This document shows, piece after piece, positions 1-12,113 of a DNA stretch of 20,150 nt. The stretch is taken from positions 1 through 20,150 of the forward strand of contig NW_026944399.1 of NCBI RefSeq assembly GCF_033439725.1, in the 5' to 3' direction. The notes beneath the pieces were generated by a model. It was given only the letters and a program-made list of their open reading frames with translations. It was not told the DNA's origin and made no database searches. The position numbers and the translations under genes are program-made. How positions within the stretch are numbered: position 1 is the stretch's first letter; every line of letters begins with the position of its first letter. The DNA is from Neurospora tetraspora (taxonomy: Eukaryota > Ascomycota > Sordariomycetes > Sordariales > Sordariaceae).

Positions 1-1705
1 ACGGGAACACGGCGTTTTCCACAATGTCCACCATCACAACTATAATCATCATCGCTCCCGTACTAGGTATTTCGCTGACAGATGCCCTAGAACGATCCCT
101 TTTTGCTCAGCTACCCCGCAGCGGTTTGGAGAAGGATATTCCTGCTGCCCGGTGAGATGACCTGATCCTTCAGCACTGCAGTTCACGCAGTTCGTTACGG
201 TTCAGCTTCAGCTTTCAACCGTTCGGGCGAGTGGTTATCCTCGAGTACCTCGATGGCCCCAGGTCCCAAGAGAGTCTTGGTTCATCGCAATTGGTTAACA
301 CCAACCGACTTCACACCACCACCACAAACTCGCAAGCTCGCAAAGCTCGCAAGCATCACCAGCATAGCATGTAAGTAATTAGAGAAGAGGGAATGGTGCT
401 GCCCGTTAGCGTCCGACCTCCCGCATTCTCACCTGCGCCTATCAGGGGCACACGTAGTCCGATCTTCCATTGTCTTTCGATCTCGAAGTCCTTGGCTCTA
501 CACTAAAAGGCTTCCCCAGGAAAATCCTCATACTGGGACGTATATAAATCCGGGGAAAAGTCTCCGAGTTCATGATTGGAGGACCACATACTGTGGTTCC
601 GAGCAAAAGAAAAACCCCCCTGTCAGGTACCTGGCACGGACTACTACAGCCAAAATTTCGTTTCGGGGTGTTGTTAGTTATTCAAGAAATGGGGCCGGGT
701 TTTGACGTCTTGGAACATACGTCTTGCTCTCTCTATTTTCATCCAAGAACGTGTTTTGTATATTAGAAACGGCGTTACGTCTAATCTTTATGATCAAATG
801 GAAGTTCGTTTATCAATTCTGTCCTCCGGGATAAAATTTCGTCGGCTTGAGAAGGGATCCTTGGATATTCGTAATATTATATTACATTCCTATTCTCGGA
901 ACGACCTGGTTGTGTAAGGTTCGGTACTTACCCCGCCTATTAAACTTACCCATGACACCAAGTAGGTACAGTCTTCGGGAGACATCGCCAAGTAAAGATG
1001 ATCGCGAAGATGTCCCAGGTTCTCACCTTGGAATACCACCACGCACCTCTGAAGTAAACTTCAATGGTCCCCGAGTACCGCATCCAACAAAATTGAATTG
1101 ATTCCCTTGTTTCACTAACAAAGATAGTCAGCAGTAAAGATGTTGTTAATTTCCAGCATCGACACCTACCCACACAGCCCACACCATTAATCGACACAAG
1201 CTTTTTCCTCCCCGCGTGTCTTTTATCTTGTCAAATCCCCCCGTCTTACCGTCCGTCTTCCGTCCCCGTTCGATGGTCGGGCCGTTCCCACCTCCCCTCC
1301 CAGGACTCCATCCTTCCCTTTCAACGATTTCATTTGATCTGTCAGCAAAAGTCTTCCGCAAGTCCCACACACATCTCCTCATTCAAGTGGGAATTTGTTT
1401 ACACGACCCCTGAGCCCTGCTGCTGCTTTTGTGCCCAGAACGAGCAAGAGCTGCTCCCCGCATTCTCGCCGAACCGGGACGGGACTTCCCAAGACCCCCG
1501 ACCCGAGTGTGGGGACGGGCGGCCGGTGGCCCGGTGGTGGTCTGGTGGAGACACAGCGGGATTTAAGCGAAACTGCCGATTCCGGTCCCGTCTTTGTGAG
1601 AGGGGGTTCGACCGTTCGAGAGCCCGTCGGAGTTTGGGGGGACCCTAACCCTCGCTTTTGTAAGGGCTTGTTGTCGTTCAACTACTTCCTGCTGGACTCT
1701 GGAGG
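1..1705. other. Gene-free left flank, no supportable coding region
   Basis: I find no conserved protein, tRNA or rRNA here; the open frames are short, overlap on both strands and have no recognisable domain. Details seen: a 43-codon frame from an ATG at 24 to a TGA at 153, with a hydrophobic N-terminus and a possible splice donor (GTGAGA) next to its stop, which could be the edge of a gene to the left but is unproven; three copies of CTCGCAAG at 329-352; a TATATAAA box at about 540; and a GTAAGT donor-like site at about 371 that would suit a 5' UTR intron. Coding or UTR status could not be settled from sequence. Confidence 0.5.
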
Positions 1706-1721
1706 ACAACAACAACAACAT

Positions 1722-1772
<51 letters not shown>

Positions 1773-1778
1773 AACATC

Positions 1779-1810
<32 letters not shown>

Positions 1811-1811
1811 G
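1706..1811. repeat. CAA/CAT trinucleotide microsatellite
   Basis: About 106 bases of (CAA)n interrupted every two to four units by CAT. Read on the plus strand it would encode Gln with His or, in another frame, Thr/Ser/Asn. The surrounding frame from 1395 has no other sign of being a gene, so I treat it as a repeat rather than a polyQ protein. It ends 32 bases before the poly-G tract, so the two form a compound simple-repeat locus. Confidence 0.92.
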
Positions 1812-1843
1812 TTAAGTGATGGTTTGTCGAAATAGTAGGTTAT

Positions 1844-3011
<1,168 letters not shown>

Positions 3012-6000
3012 TCAACTATCACCACCACCAACCAACCCCTCAACAACCTCATTAACCTTCTCCACCACCTTCTCCGCCACCTTCCCCTCCTCCTTCAGTT
3101 CACCTTCCTCTCCAACCTCAACCCCAGCAATAAACGCCGCACTAACCGGCTCCAAAGCGCTCACAAACACGCACAATAAGCTCGCAATAAAAAGTGACTA
3201 ATCGTGCTTCCAATCTCCAACCAGCTGCCCTCATCCTTAACCACCCAAAAAAAGTACAGCGTCAAAATGTCGCTGATGCCCATGACCACCATGAACAGGG
3301 CCGAAGGGGCCACGCCGAGACGCTTGTTCAGGATGCCCAGGTTGGCGCTGATGAGGGCGAAGGGGATCATCAGCTTGAGGATCAGCATGGCGCCCTGCGA
3401 AAAGGGGTCGAAGATGGGGATGAGGCGGTAGACGGAGTCGAGAGAAAGGAGGAGACGGAGGCGACGTTGCCGGTTGAGAAGAAGGCGGATTGCAGGAGGA
3501 TGAAGAAGAAGAGGGCGACGCGGGCGTCGTGGAGTGTGAGGGGCGGAAGGGGGCTGGGAGGTGAGATTCGGTGGTTGGTTTCTTGGTGGTGGTGGTCTGT
3601 GGCGCCTTGGAGGAGAACGTCTGGACTGCGTGTTCCAGGCGAACCCAGCTGACGAGGAGGGCGGAGAAGGCGAGGTAGAAGAGACCTTCGTAGGATGGTG
3701 AGGATGACAAAGGTCGGGGCACAGGTGAGGAAGATGACGAGGATCCGGTGCATGTAGTGGTTGTTGGGCTGCAAACGGTAGGCCAAGGGCATGAGGAGTG
3801 ATGCGACTGTTGGGCTTGTGTTAGAGAACGATCACCAGCTGCTGAGGAGCATGCAAACTTACCAAGAGTAACCCAGCCAATGATCTGGTTGCCGCGAGGT
3901 AGACCTTGCTTGGCCTGCAGCGAAAGGGCACTGGAGCGGGTGATGATGATGGAAAGCACAGTGAGGCCTACTTGGATACCGACGAGCGACCTAGACAAGT
4001 GGTTCCTGGAAGTAGGCTTCGCGTTCCATGAGAAGTCGGCGAGGACAAAGTCCTCGAAAATAAGGTAAAGAAGGCCAATGACGACCATCAATACGCCTCC
4101 GATCGTACTACACATCTGTTAGTAAGTGGGAGAGGACAGCAAGGGGTGTGTGTACGAACATGAGATGGACGTTCTCTGCCTTCATCGCTGGTAGGAGCGT
4201 GAACGTGCTCATGGCGATACAGGAGAGGAACCAAGTGGCAGATAGCGCACCATGCTTTTTGAGGAACGACAGGCCGTGGGTGAAAGGCCAGAAAGAACCC
4301 AGCACAAAGAGGATGGTGAGAATCTCGCGGTGGATGTAGCCCAGGGCAAGCGACTCAATGACGCCAACATAAAGCGCGCTGTTGAGCACGAACGAAGCAA
4401 CACTTCCACCCGAGTTGATATGGCCAAGCAATTCCTTGCGGCCTGCCGCCACACTTTCGCGACGCGCATAGACTTCTTCCCAGAAAAAGACCGGGAAGAA
4501 GGCATAGGCGTAGTAAGTGAGGGGTGACTTTGAGATGGTGAAGGACGCATAGAGGGCAACAAGAACAGATGTGAAGAACAGGCCTTTGCTAAGCGTTCTC
4601 GAAGGTCGCACACGACTATGTAGGACGTGCAAATCAACGACCATTGTAAGAGCATACGCGATCCAGCCCAGATAACCGATGGTAATAAGCGCTCTCAGGA
4701 ACAGCCAGTCGTAGGTCTGGAGATATCTTAAGCCACCAAGACCGACCTTCATAAGGGCAGCTGATTCTTCAATGGCTTCCTCGTAACGGCCGGCGTCAAT
4801 GAGCTGGCGGATGTCGGCAACGCGACGTTCCGGGGAAAGGCCGTTGTCACCGAACGGCTGGTACGGCCTGTACTTCAACTCAGTGGCCTTCTTCTTTTCC
4901 TCCTTCACACGGTACTGCTCCAAGATACCCTGCACATTCACCAGCGACGCCTCGGCCTTCTCCTTGATGTCGGCAGCAAGGTACGACAGGGGAAGTTCGC
5001 CGACCGAGTTGGCAGGAAACTCGACGCCAACAAGGTAGGACATGAGAGCAGCAACATCGGCCTGAGCGACATCATGCCTCCTGACGTGGTCCAAGTTCCA
5101 GTCCGCAGAGTACTCATCATGGCCGGGCGCCACTTCACCTGGGTAGAGTTGAGGCTTGGCAACCCCTGAACCCCAAACAATCAGGGGGGTCCGCGTATTG
5201 TCCGGGTGACCATCACCATGGCTTCCCCAGTCGCTCATGCCGTGGTCTGCGGTAAACACAAACGCAGTCCTATCATCGCGGTAGAAGTCGCGGAAGAGCT
5301 CAGCAACCTCCTTCACGCCCTGATCCACAATCTTGATGTTGTTAAGGTACTCCTTTGAGTAAGGGCGGTATGAATGACCCGTAGTATCCAAACCTAACAG
5401 ATGCAGGAAGAAGACAATCTTGTCCTGGCGAAGCGCCTCAGCAAGCGCCTTGTTCCTGCGGGCCTCAGCAAAGAAGTCCTTTACATGGTCAAAGACCCAG
5501 AGGTCGAGCTGGGTGGCGTCGGACGAGAAATCCTCAAATTCGTGTCCGTACGTGTAGGCGTCGACCCTCCCCGGGACAGCTCCCTGCTCAAACATTGGTA
5601 GAATATCCGGGCTGCCCCAGCTCCACGTATGCCGACTGCGGTTGAACAAGCTGTCAAAATTGACCGGGTTCAACTTCCATCCTGTCGTGACGGCTGACAC
5701 ATCTTCGTACAGACCGGCGATGAGCGCAACATGGCCGGGTCGAGATTCGGTCGGTACACGCGTATGGGAGACACCAAAGGTTCCCTGTTCCAAGATCTTT
5801 GATCGCAAATAGGGGGCAAGAGGTCTGGAGTCAGATCGGCATCGGATTTGGGATATGGTTCGGGGTGGGACTGGAGTGCCTTGTCGGCGCGCAAGCCGTC
5901 TCCTGAAGAATGATGATGTGGTTTAGCGCTTGGCCGCAACACATTGGACTCGGAGTAGCCCACTTACCTACGAACAGAACCAGTCGGTCCGCTGGCGCAT

Positions 6001-6146
6001 TACGATTTGGGGATCTTTCAACATTGAACAAGCGCATTGCCCGTCTCAATGGGACTGACAAAGTAGATGTCGAAAATGGAAAAGATGTAGGCGAAGTGGA
6101 AGATGACGGCGATGGCCAGGAACCTGAACCGTGGAAAGGCCGCCAT
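3012..6146 (-). CDS. MCD4: GPI ethanolamine phosphate transferase 1 (MCD4), frame broken by indels
   Basis: The enzyme adds phosphoethanolamine to the first mannose of the GPI-anchor precursor on the ER lumenal side; it is essential in yeast. Start ATG at 6146-6144, stop at 3014-3012, introns 5903-5967, 4108-4159 and 3807-3862. With the breaks discounted the product is about 988 residues, near the family length (919 in yeast). Visible: N-terminal membrane segment (about residues 4-24) followed by IFDIYFVSP; alkaline-phosphatase-type catalytic motifs DGLRAD (61-66), HTRVPTESRPGH (106-117), LDTTGH (231-236) and TADHGMSDWGSHGDGH (277-292); many membrane segments from about 465; a Lys/Glu-rich cytosolic-type tail. 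Frame breaks: one extra base at about 6037, missing bases at about 5826 (1), 3695 (2), 3541 (1), 3446 (1) and 3191 (1). Four of the six touch short homopolymers. The 4160-5800 block is clean. Splice sites of intron 2 have an alternative (GTACAC donor with CAG acceptor) that keeps frame. Identity is certain; whether the breaks are real is open. Confidence 0.95.
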
Positions 6147-6908
6147 GATGAAGTCGAGTTGAGGCCAACAAATGGCCGTCTAAGGATGGACGTATGTGCG
6201 GGTTTGTACAATTATTATATCGAGCTCTGTTGTATATGCGAATCGTGGATATTAAGTCGGGCGCATCATGGCGCAGCAGTTGGATGTCGACAAAGTTATG
6301 GGGCTTCAATGGTCTGTCCTGGACGTATTCAGAGTTTAAAACAGCTGGTTGAAACGAAGGAAAAGGGTCACAGCGGCCCTCAAGATACTTCAAAGAAGAT
6401 CAACAAAAGCTCAGCTGCAAAAAGAGCAAAGAGACTGCAAAGCTCGAGGTTGTGATTCGTGGTGCCAAATTTCGGCCGCTAGAGATTCGCGATGCCAATG
6501 CCACGACGGGGGAGCTGTTCGAGCTAGACATTGGGCCAGTAAGGTACCGAATGACGGAGACAGACTGAAACTCGTGGCCCGTCAGGGTGCATGCCAGCTG
6601 TCAGCCAGCCTGTCAAAGCGCCCGTCAGTCAGTTTCGGCTGGTCTGTCTTTGGGCGCTGCTTTCCCCCTGCAGCAGGAACCAGGGGCCACAGCCACTCAA
6701 AACCACTGCCGCAAACGTGACTTCGCGGCAGCGCTGGGTTGCCTGCCGGGCAAATCACGTCGACGACGCGCCTCGGAGTTCAGACATTCATCATCATTTC
6801 ACTCTTTTGATAACTTTCACTTGAATCTTCCAGAAGCGATAAGCCAAAAATATCACTGCTACCGAGATCAGCTGCTTCCAATTCACACTCCTCAGCTTGA
6901 TTCCAGCC
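6147..6908. promoter_or_regulatory. Shared divergent promoter region, MCD4 / POLD3
   Basis: 762 bases separate the two start codons, which face away from each other. The POLD3 side has pyrimidine-rich stretches just before the ATG and an ACGCG core at 6766-6770, which matches the centre of the MluI cell-cycle box bound by MBF in yeast and is plausible for an S-phase gene. One short site of this kind also arises by chance. I see no clear TATA box. The open frames crossing it (for example plus strand 5910-6455) are shadows of MCD4 or lack domains. Confidence 0.5.
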
Positions 6909-8463
6909 ATGGAAGATTACAAGACGTACCTGGCTGAGAATGTCCTCAGCGAGGACAAGGTGGTAGGTCACCCACCCGATTACAAGTCGATGATGGTATT
7001 GAAACTGAAAGGTGAAGAGCCGCGACTAACATGAGATCAAATTTCAGGTCACGTATCGCTTGCTAAGTCGGGCCCTGCGTGTACATCCCAATGTAGCCAA
7101 ACAGTAAGTAAACGAGTTTCTCTACACCTCCATGAAAAAGTCCAAGAAGCAATGGCTTACACCAAGTAGAATGCTCTATGATTTTCACAAGACCCAGAGC
7201 ACCAAGAAGCCCGGATCTGTCTATGCCACCTACCTGCTATATGGTATCCAGAAGTCCGTGCAGCATCAAAATGGCAACGCCATGGACATCGACTTGCCTA
7301 GTTCGCTTCCCGACGCCGACCCGGTTGACGACGATGAAGTGCCATCATACACCCTCGCACTTGTTCAGGAAGACCGACTAGCAGATGTCCTCAAGGATTA
7401 CGAGACGATATCATCGATACATGTGTACAGCGTCGGACCTCACCCAGCCAAGGACCTTACGCTGCTTGTCGATGCCGCTCAAAGTGCGCTAGCCATCAAG
7501 GATGATACTAAGAAACCCCGGCCCCGTACCATCGTCAACTCTCACGTACGCCGAAGGGAAAGAAGGGGACCCGGGCTCAAGGCTGCCGCTCCCGCGCCCG
7601 TCAAACAGGAGTCGAAGGCTAAAGCAGCACCCACCAAGACGGCACCTGCTAAGCCAGCGCCAGCGCCCGCCCCTGCTGCCGCACCAGCAAAGTCGAAGGA
7701 GGAGAGCAAATTCGCTACACCGGCTACGGAACCCGAAGCACCCGCTGCTGCCACAAAGAAACCTGCGCCATCACTCAAGCGCAACACCTCTGCCGCCTCC
7801 GGTATCATGCAAGCCTTCTCCAAGGCCGCTTCCCTGCCCAAGAAGGCGAAGACTTCGGAAAAGTCTACTCCCGCTGCCGAAGACACGCCCGTTGCCCTAT
7901 CAGACGATGGAGAAGACGATGACGACGTCCCATTGCCGAAACCCGGTGCGGCATCTTCGCGGAAGAGCAGGAAGGAGCGGGAGGAGGAGCTGAGGAGAAT
8001 GATGGAAGACGATGAAGACGAGGACATGGAAGAGAAGGCTGATTCTCCCGCCCCAGAGGAAGAGGAAGAAGAGCCCGTCGTCGAGGAACCACCGGCCAAG
8101 GCTGAGGCTGCCAAGGAGGAGGAAAAAGAGATTGTGACGACCACTGGGGATGGAAGGAGGCGCGGAAAGAGGAGGGTTATGAAGAAGAAGCAGATCATGG
8201 ATGATCAGGGATACCTGGGTAAGTTTTACTCTTGACAGAAGTCCAGCCACTGTATGGCTAAAATGGATGGATACTGACGTGTCAAAATTACAGTCACCAT
8301 ACAGGAACCCGCATGGGAGTCCTTCTCCGAGGATGAGGCTCCGCCAGCCTCCAAACAGAAGCCCAAGGTTGCGAGCTCGGCGCCACCCGCGGCGGCCGGG
8401 AAAGCGAAGAAGTCTGCGCCCAAGGGGCAAGGCAACATCATGTCGTTCTTCTCCAAGAAGTAG
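6909..8463 (+). CDS. DNA polymerase delta subunit 3 (POLD3/Cdc27 family)
   Basis: Non-catalytic subunit of replicative DNA polymerase delta; it bridges the second subunit and PCNA in the nucleus. Exons 6909-6962, 7048-7103, 7170-8218 and 8294-8463 join in frame to 442 residues; introns of 85, 66 and 75 nt have GTAGGT/GTAAGT donors, and a CTAAC branch site is visible at 7025 in the first. The start is chosen because the family N-terminus (MEDYKTYLAENVLSEDKV, then VTYRLLSRAL) begins exactly there. An N-terminal winged-helix-type domain covers roughly residues 1-130. The rest is low complexity: Ala/Pro/Lys-rich around 187-215, acidic runs near 283 and 316-345, and a basic RRRGKRR stretch near 366, a likely nuclear signal. 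The C-terminus ends QGNIMSFFSKK, a PIP box (Q432, I435, F438, F439) for PCNA. The frame is intact. The yeast counterpart is POL32. Confidence 0.95.
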
Positions 8464-8930
8464 TGGTGTGTGGTTGGCTTTACCATTGCCATCTGATCAT
8501 TTTGAGTTCTACATCCCCGTCTAGATGTTTGATAGATCTTAGCGGTTCACCAGAAGTCAACGCGTCTTTTGCCTGTGCTATCGTTGACTTGCTTACCTAT
8601 CTTTGGGAGTTCTTGGACCTTCTCAGGAGAAATCTCATTACGACTACTTTCGATATAAACCCCGAAGGGAAAAGACGCATTACATCCTCAGTGCAGCGTT
8701 TTTTCGAGCTTTCCAGCTTTCTTTTGGCTCTTCTCCTCGTAAATGTCACGTCGTGTTTAAGTTTATGTGTGGCGCCTGTCTGTGTCACCAACCATTGCAT
8801 TGTCAGCAGCAGCACCTTCCTCCGTTCAGGTGTGTTTGAAAAAGGAACCAAGCACATGGAGAGACAGGCAGACAGTCGGACGGGTCAGACAGCAGCAGCA
8901 AGCAGTGCTGGCAAGAGAACACGTTTTTGC

Positions 8931-8948
8931 GTCTCCGTCTCCGTCTCC
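8931..8948. repeat. GTCTCC hexamer x3
   Basis: Three perfect units of GTCTCC, followed by pyrimidine-rich CTCTCTCCCTC sequence. It is a short microsatellite in the POLD3 downstream region. Confidence 0.8.
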
Positions 8949-10290
8949 GACTTCGGTTTTCTCTCTCCCTCTCTCCCTCGCCGTTCCGTTACATACCTCA
9001 CACATACACGTGTACATACCTACCTTTCGGCGTCAATGTCCGTATCCGACGGACGCCCTTTTGTTGCACGCTGTTTCTTGATACGGTACCGAGGGAGCGG
9101 CCTACATGTCTGTCTGTCGGGCGAGCGGGCGGTGCGTGTGTGAGATGTATGTATGTCTCAAGTCGATAACGTACAGTACTGTGCAAAGTGAAAGTGTATA
9201 GACATAGGTATATAGGGACCAACTGCTGCAGGTCCTGTCGTCAGCTGGCCGGTCAGATAAGTAGTGACGTGAAGATGTGTTGTGGTTTGTCTCAGGGACA
9301 TGTTGATGGCTTGTTTGTTCCTCTTTTCACTTGAGCATCGATTCCAAAGATGGATTTGCGCAAGAAACGCCACGCCAGGCAAGGTCAAAAGTCGTATGTA
9401 TACAAGTAGAAAAAAGGGAGACAAAGAATCAAAGAGCGGCGTAAGCAGGAAGATGAGGAGCAGGAAAGGGGAGAAAAGAAAAAGGGTGGGAAACATAAGC
9501 CCCATGGGGACGGGGGGTGGGTGTGAGGGAAGTTGACAAAACGAGCACAGCGATAAACGACCCAAACGGGCGGGACGCATGACGTTACACCAAATACGGG
9601 TTCAGTTTCATACATACCCGACAGTCTGGGAAGAAGAGGGGTGGAAAGAAAGGAGCTTCCCGAGAGAGAGAAGGTAGAAAATCGAAAAGCAAACATGGGA
9701 AGACGGACCATTGATTTGGGAGCTGGGAGAGACGGCAGGAGGGCAGGAGGGGTGATGATCACTGATGCGATGATGATGAGGCGGTAAAAGGGTCTGGCCA
9801 AGGTTTTGTCGACTGTTGCTCGACAGTAATTTGTCCGTGATGGTTCGTCTCTTTTCCCAGTTTTGGTGTTTGAGGTGTTGAGTGTGTAGGCGCTGGCTCG
9901 GGTACCCTCCAGTTATCTTGAAGTTTGAGCCCGATGATCCAGCACGCTTGCTTGACGGATTGATGACATGCCCGAGGCTTGGATGGTCTCAGAAGTCACA
10001 CCGAGAGTAGGCAGTCGGCCTTTAACCCTCGCTACCGACGGCATCTCGTAAAAGTGCAGTGCATTCACCACAGTATATTTCAAGCAAACATCGTTCGTTC
10101 CACAACTCCCAAGACTCTCCCATGACTCCATCCCAGATAACGGAGAGAACAGCCACATAAAGACGACTACACTAGCAACGGGCGGCCGTCTCGCCAAGAT
10201 AATATCGGATTTATCTCCCCTGCTACCTCCATCCTTTCTTACGGGAACTGAAACGTTCGCAATCCGTGATGCGATGGCTGACATGGTCAT

Positions 10291-10315
10291 GGACAAGGTC
10301 AAGGACAAGGACAAG
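10291..10315. repeat. GGACAA/GGTCAA hexamer x4
   Basis: Four six-base units, one of them GGTCAA instead of GGACAA. It lies in noncoding sequence. Confidence 0.8.
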
Positions 10316-11363
10316 TCATTTATTTTCCTTTTTCCAAAAGAAAGCTCCAAGCTGCCCGCCCCCTCCCCGCTCTGACAGTCAGGATTCATTATTGGCATCA
10401 TTCATGTCATTCACCATAAAGCATTTGTAATGCTGTAAGCCTCGGTCATCCGGTAGTCTGGCCAAGGTAAGCAGCCAGGTTGCCAGATGTGGAGCGAAAG
10501 CGACAAGGTGAGCAAGGGAAGGGGAAGTTCACCTGGACTCCCCATGACATTCCCGACAATCAGGCTTGCCAAGCTTACCAGGTCAAGCCAGGTCAAGGGA
10601 TCAAAGTGAGCGAGCCCGTGAGCCCGGTGAACACGAGATGCCCTTGCCAACATGCCAACAGGACCCAACCGGGCGGTGACCCTTGCCTTGTCATTGTCGT
10701 CGTCTGGTCGTCGGGAATGTTTCCAACGGCACTGGTTGGGTTGACTTTGACGAGGTGTTGGTGAAATTCAAAGATTCAAGAATGCAATGCTCGATGTCTC
10801 CAGTATACAGAAGGATTGGCGACGTTCACAAGTTTGTCGTCGTTAACGTTTGATGCTCTCCCGTCGTTCTCCGCCGTCGCCGCCGCCTTCGACTGACCCG
10901 CCAAGCATCCCGCCGCTTAGTCGACGATCCTTTCCCATCTCTGCCATCCCACTTTAGAACCGTTCCACGTGGAAGGCAATGATCTTCGCAAAGACGGGAG
11001 CCAAGAATAACCACAACACTTCAAAGTCAACCTGATGAACTCTTCCAATTCGGGTCGGAAGATTTTGTATTGTAACTACAGCAAGCTGTACATCTAGTTG
11101 CCCCATCCCTTCGAGCATCCGTTCGTAAACTCAATGAGAACCTCCAGTCCCTCCATTCCATCCTTTCCACTCTGGGCCATAAGCCTTAGGACTGTGTTTG
11201 TTCTCGTACGGTTTTCGTATAAAGGGTCGCCCTCGCTTCGCTCCATGTCTCGCTCCGTGTCATAATCATGTCCCGGCAGGGGAGACAGCAGCCCTTCCAA
11301 CCAACAGCTCAACCAACACCGCGGGTCCTATTCAAAACTTCCGGGACGGGCAGCGGCGCTGTC

Positions 11364-11403
11364 TTTCAGGGAATCACTGTCAGGGACTACTGTCAGGGCT
11401 CAC
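11364..11403. repeat. 13-bp tandem repeat, three imperfect copies
   Basis: Units resemble TGTCAGGGACTAC; the second and third start at 11378 and 11391 and share TGTCAGGG; the first is diverged and one base longer. Confidence 0.65.
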
Positions 11404-11680
11404 CAAATAGTCTCAAGTCCAGACCCGTCTATCGCTCAGAGGCTCGTCCCGCAAATAATATTGTCCTGTCTCATCATTGGCATTTTCATTACACGTGTCG
11501 CGAGACCTCTAGCGAAAGACCCAGACCTCCCAGACCCAGGCCCGGGGAGTCGGGTCCGAGGAAACGGGGTCTCGCTCGCTGGACTGGCGGGCAGGCGGGT
11601 TCAACGGGGTTTGATGGAGTTGACGGGTTCGGCCGGCGGTGGAGGTGGGCGGATGTTGAGCGGGTAGGGACTGGACTTGT

Positions 11681-11732
11681 CGGGACTCGTCGGGACTCGT
11701 GGAGACTCAACGGTAACGGTAACGGTAACGGT
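11681..11732. repeat. Two adjacent short tandem repeats
   Basis: CGGGACTCGT occurs twice head-to-tail at 11681-11700, followed by four perfect AACGGT units at 11709-11732. Both are noncoding. Confidence 0.85.
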
Positions 11733-11890
11733 CAACGGGGCCGCCGGGTAGTGCAGCGGAGTCGGGTTCAATGACAACGAACACATGCCTATCGCAATCC
11801 ATTTCATTCCAGTAGCTGAAAGGATTGTTTTTTTTTTCAACTTGTGCTTCCATGCGTCGTTGCCAGCTGGCTGGTTCGGTCCCGCCCTAG

Positions 11891-11915
11891 CTACACTACA
11901 CTACACTACACTACA
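11891..11915. repeat. CTACA pentamer x5
   Basis: Five perfect CTACA units followed by a partial sixth (CTA). Confidence 0.9.
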
Positions 11916-12085
11916 CTAGCACGACTACTGCGTACACGTGTAGCAGTTAAACCGTCTCCTCGGAGCCGCCGACTCGCCAACTGCAACGAGTCCCAAGCAC
12001 CCCTTTCTCTTGCTTGCTTCATTCTTTATCATTCTGTGTAACACCAATCCAAGCAAGACTGAGGCAAAGTGACTCAGGTACAAAT

Positions 12086-12113
12086 CCCCCCCCCCCCCCC
12101 CCCCAAAAAAAAA
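12086..12113. repeat. C19-A9 homopolymer junction
   Basis: Nineteen C (12086-12104) run directly into nine A (12105-12113). On the minus strand this is T9-G19, so it is a second long G tract, on the opposite strand from the one at 1844. Confidence 0.95.

Noticed and set aside
1395-1835. Plus-strand 146-codon frame with Gln/His repeats
   Set aside because: The Gln part is the CAA/CAT microsatellite, and the remaining 90 residues have no domain or plausible promoter and splice context.
5910-6455. Plus-strand 181-codon frame
   Set aside because: Its first third is antisense to MCD4 exon 1 and intron 1; the rest lies in the divergent promoter without a domain.
7542-8198. Minus-strand 218-codon Ser/Ala/Gly-rich frame
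   Set aside because: Shadow of the POLD3 low-complexity region.
8463-9143. Plus-strand 226-codon frame just after POLD3
   Set aside because: It overlaps the POLD3 stop and 3' UTR; composition is Ser/Arg/Leu-rich without a domain.
9913-10401. Minus-strand 162-codon frame
   Set aside because: No domain; part of it is translation of the GGACAA repeat; no supporting splice sites or neighbours.
11268-11774. Plus-strand 168-codon frame rich in Arg/Gly
   Set aside because: It is driven by local GC-rich tandem repeats; no recognisable domain.
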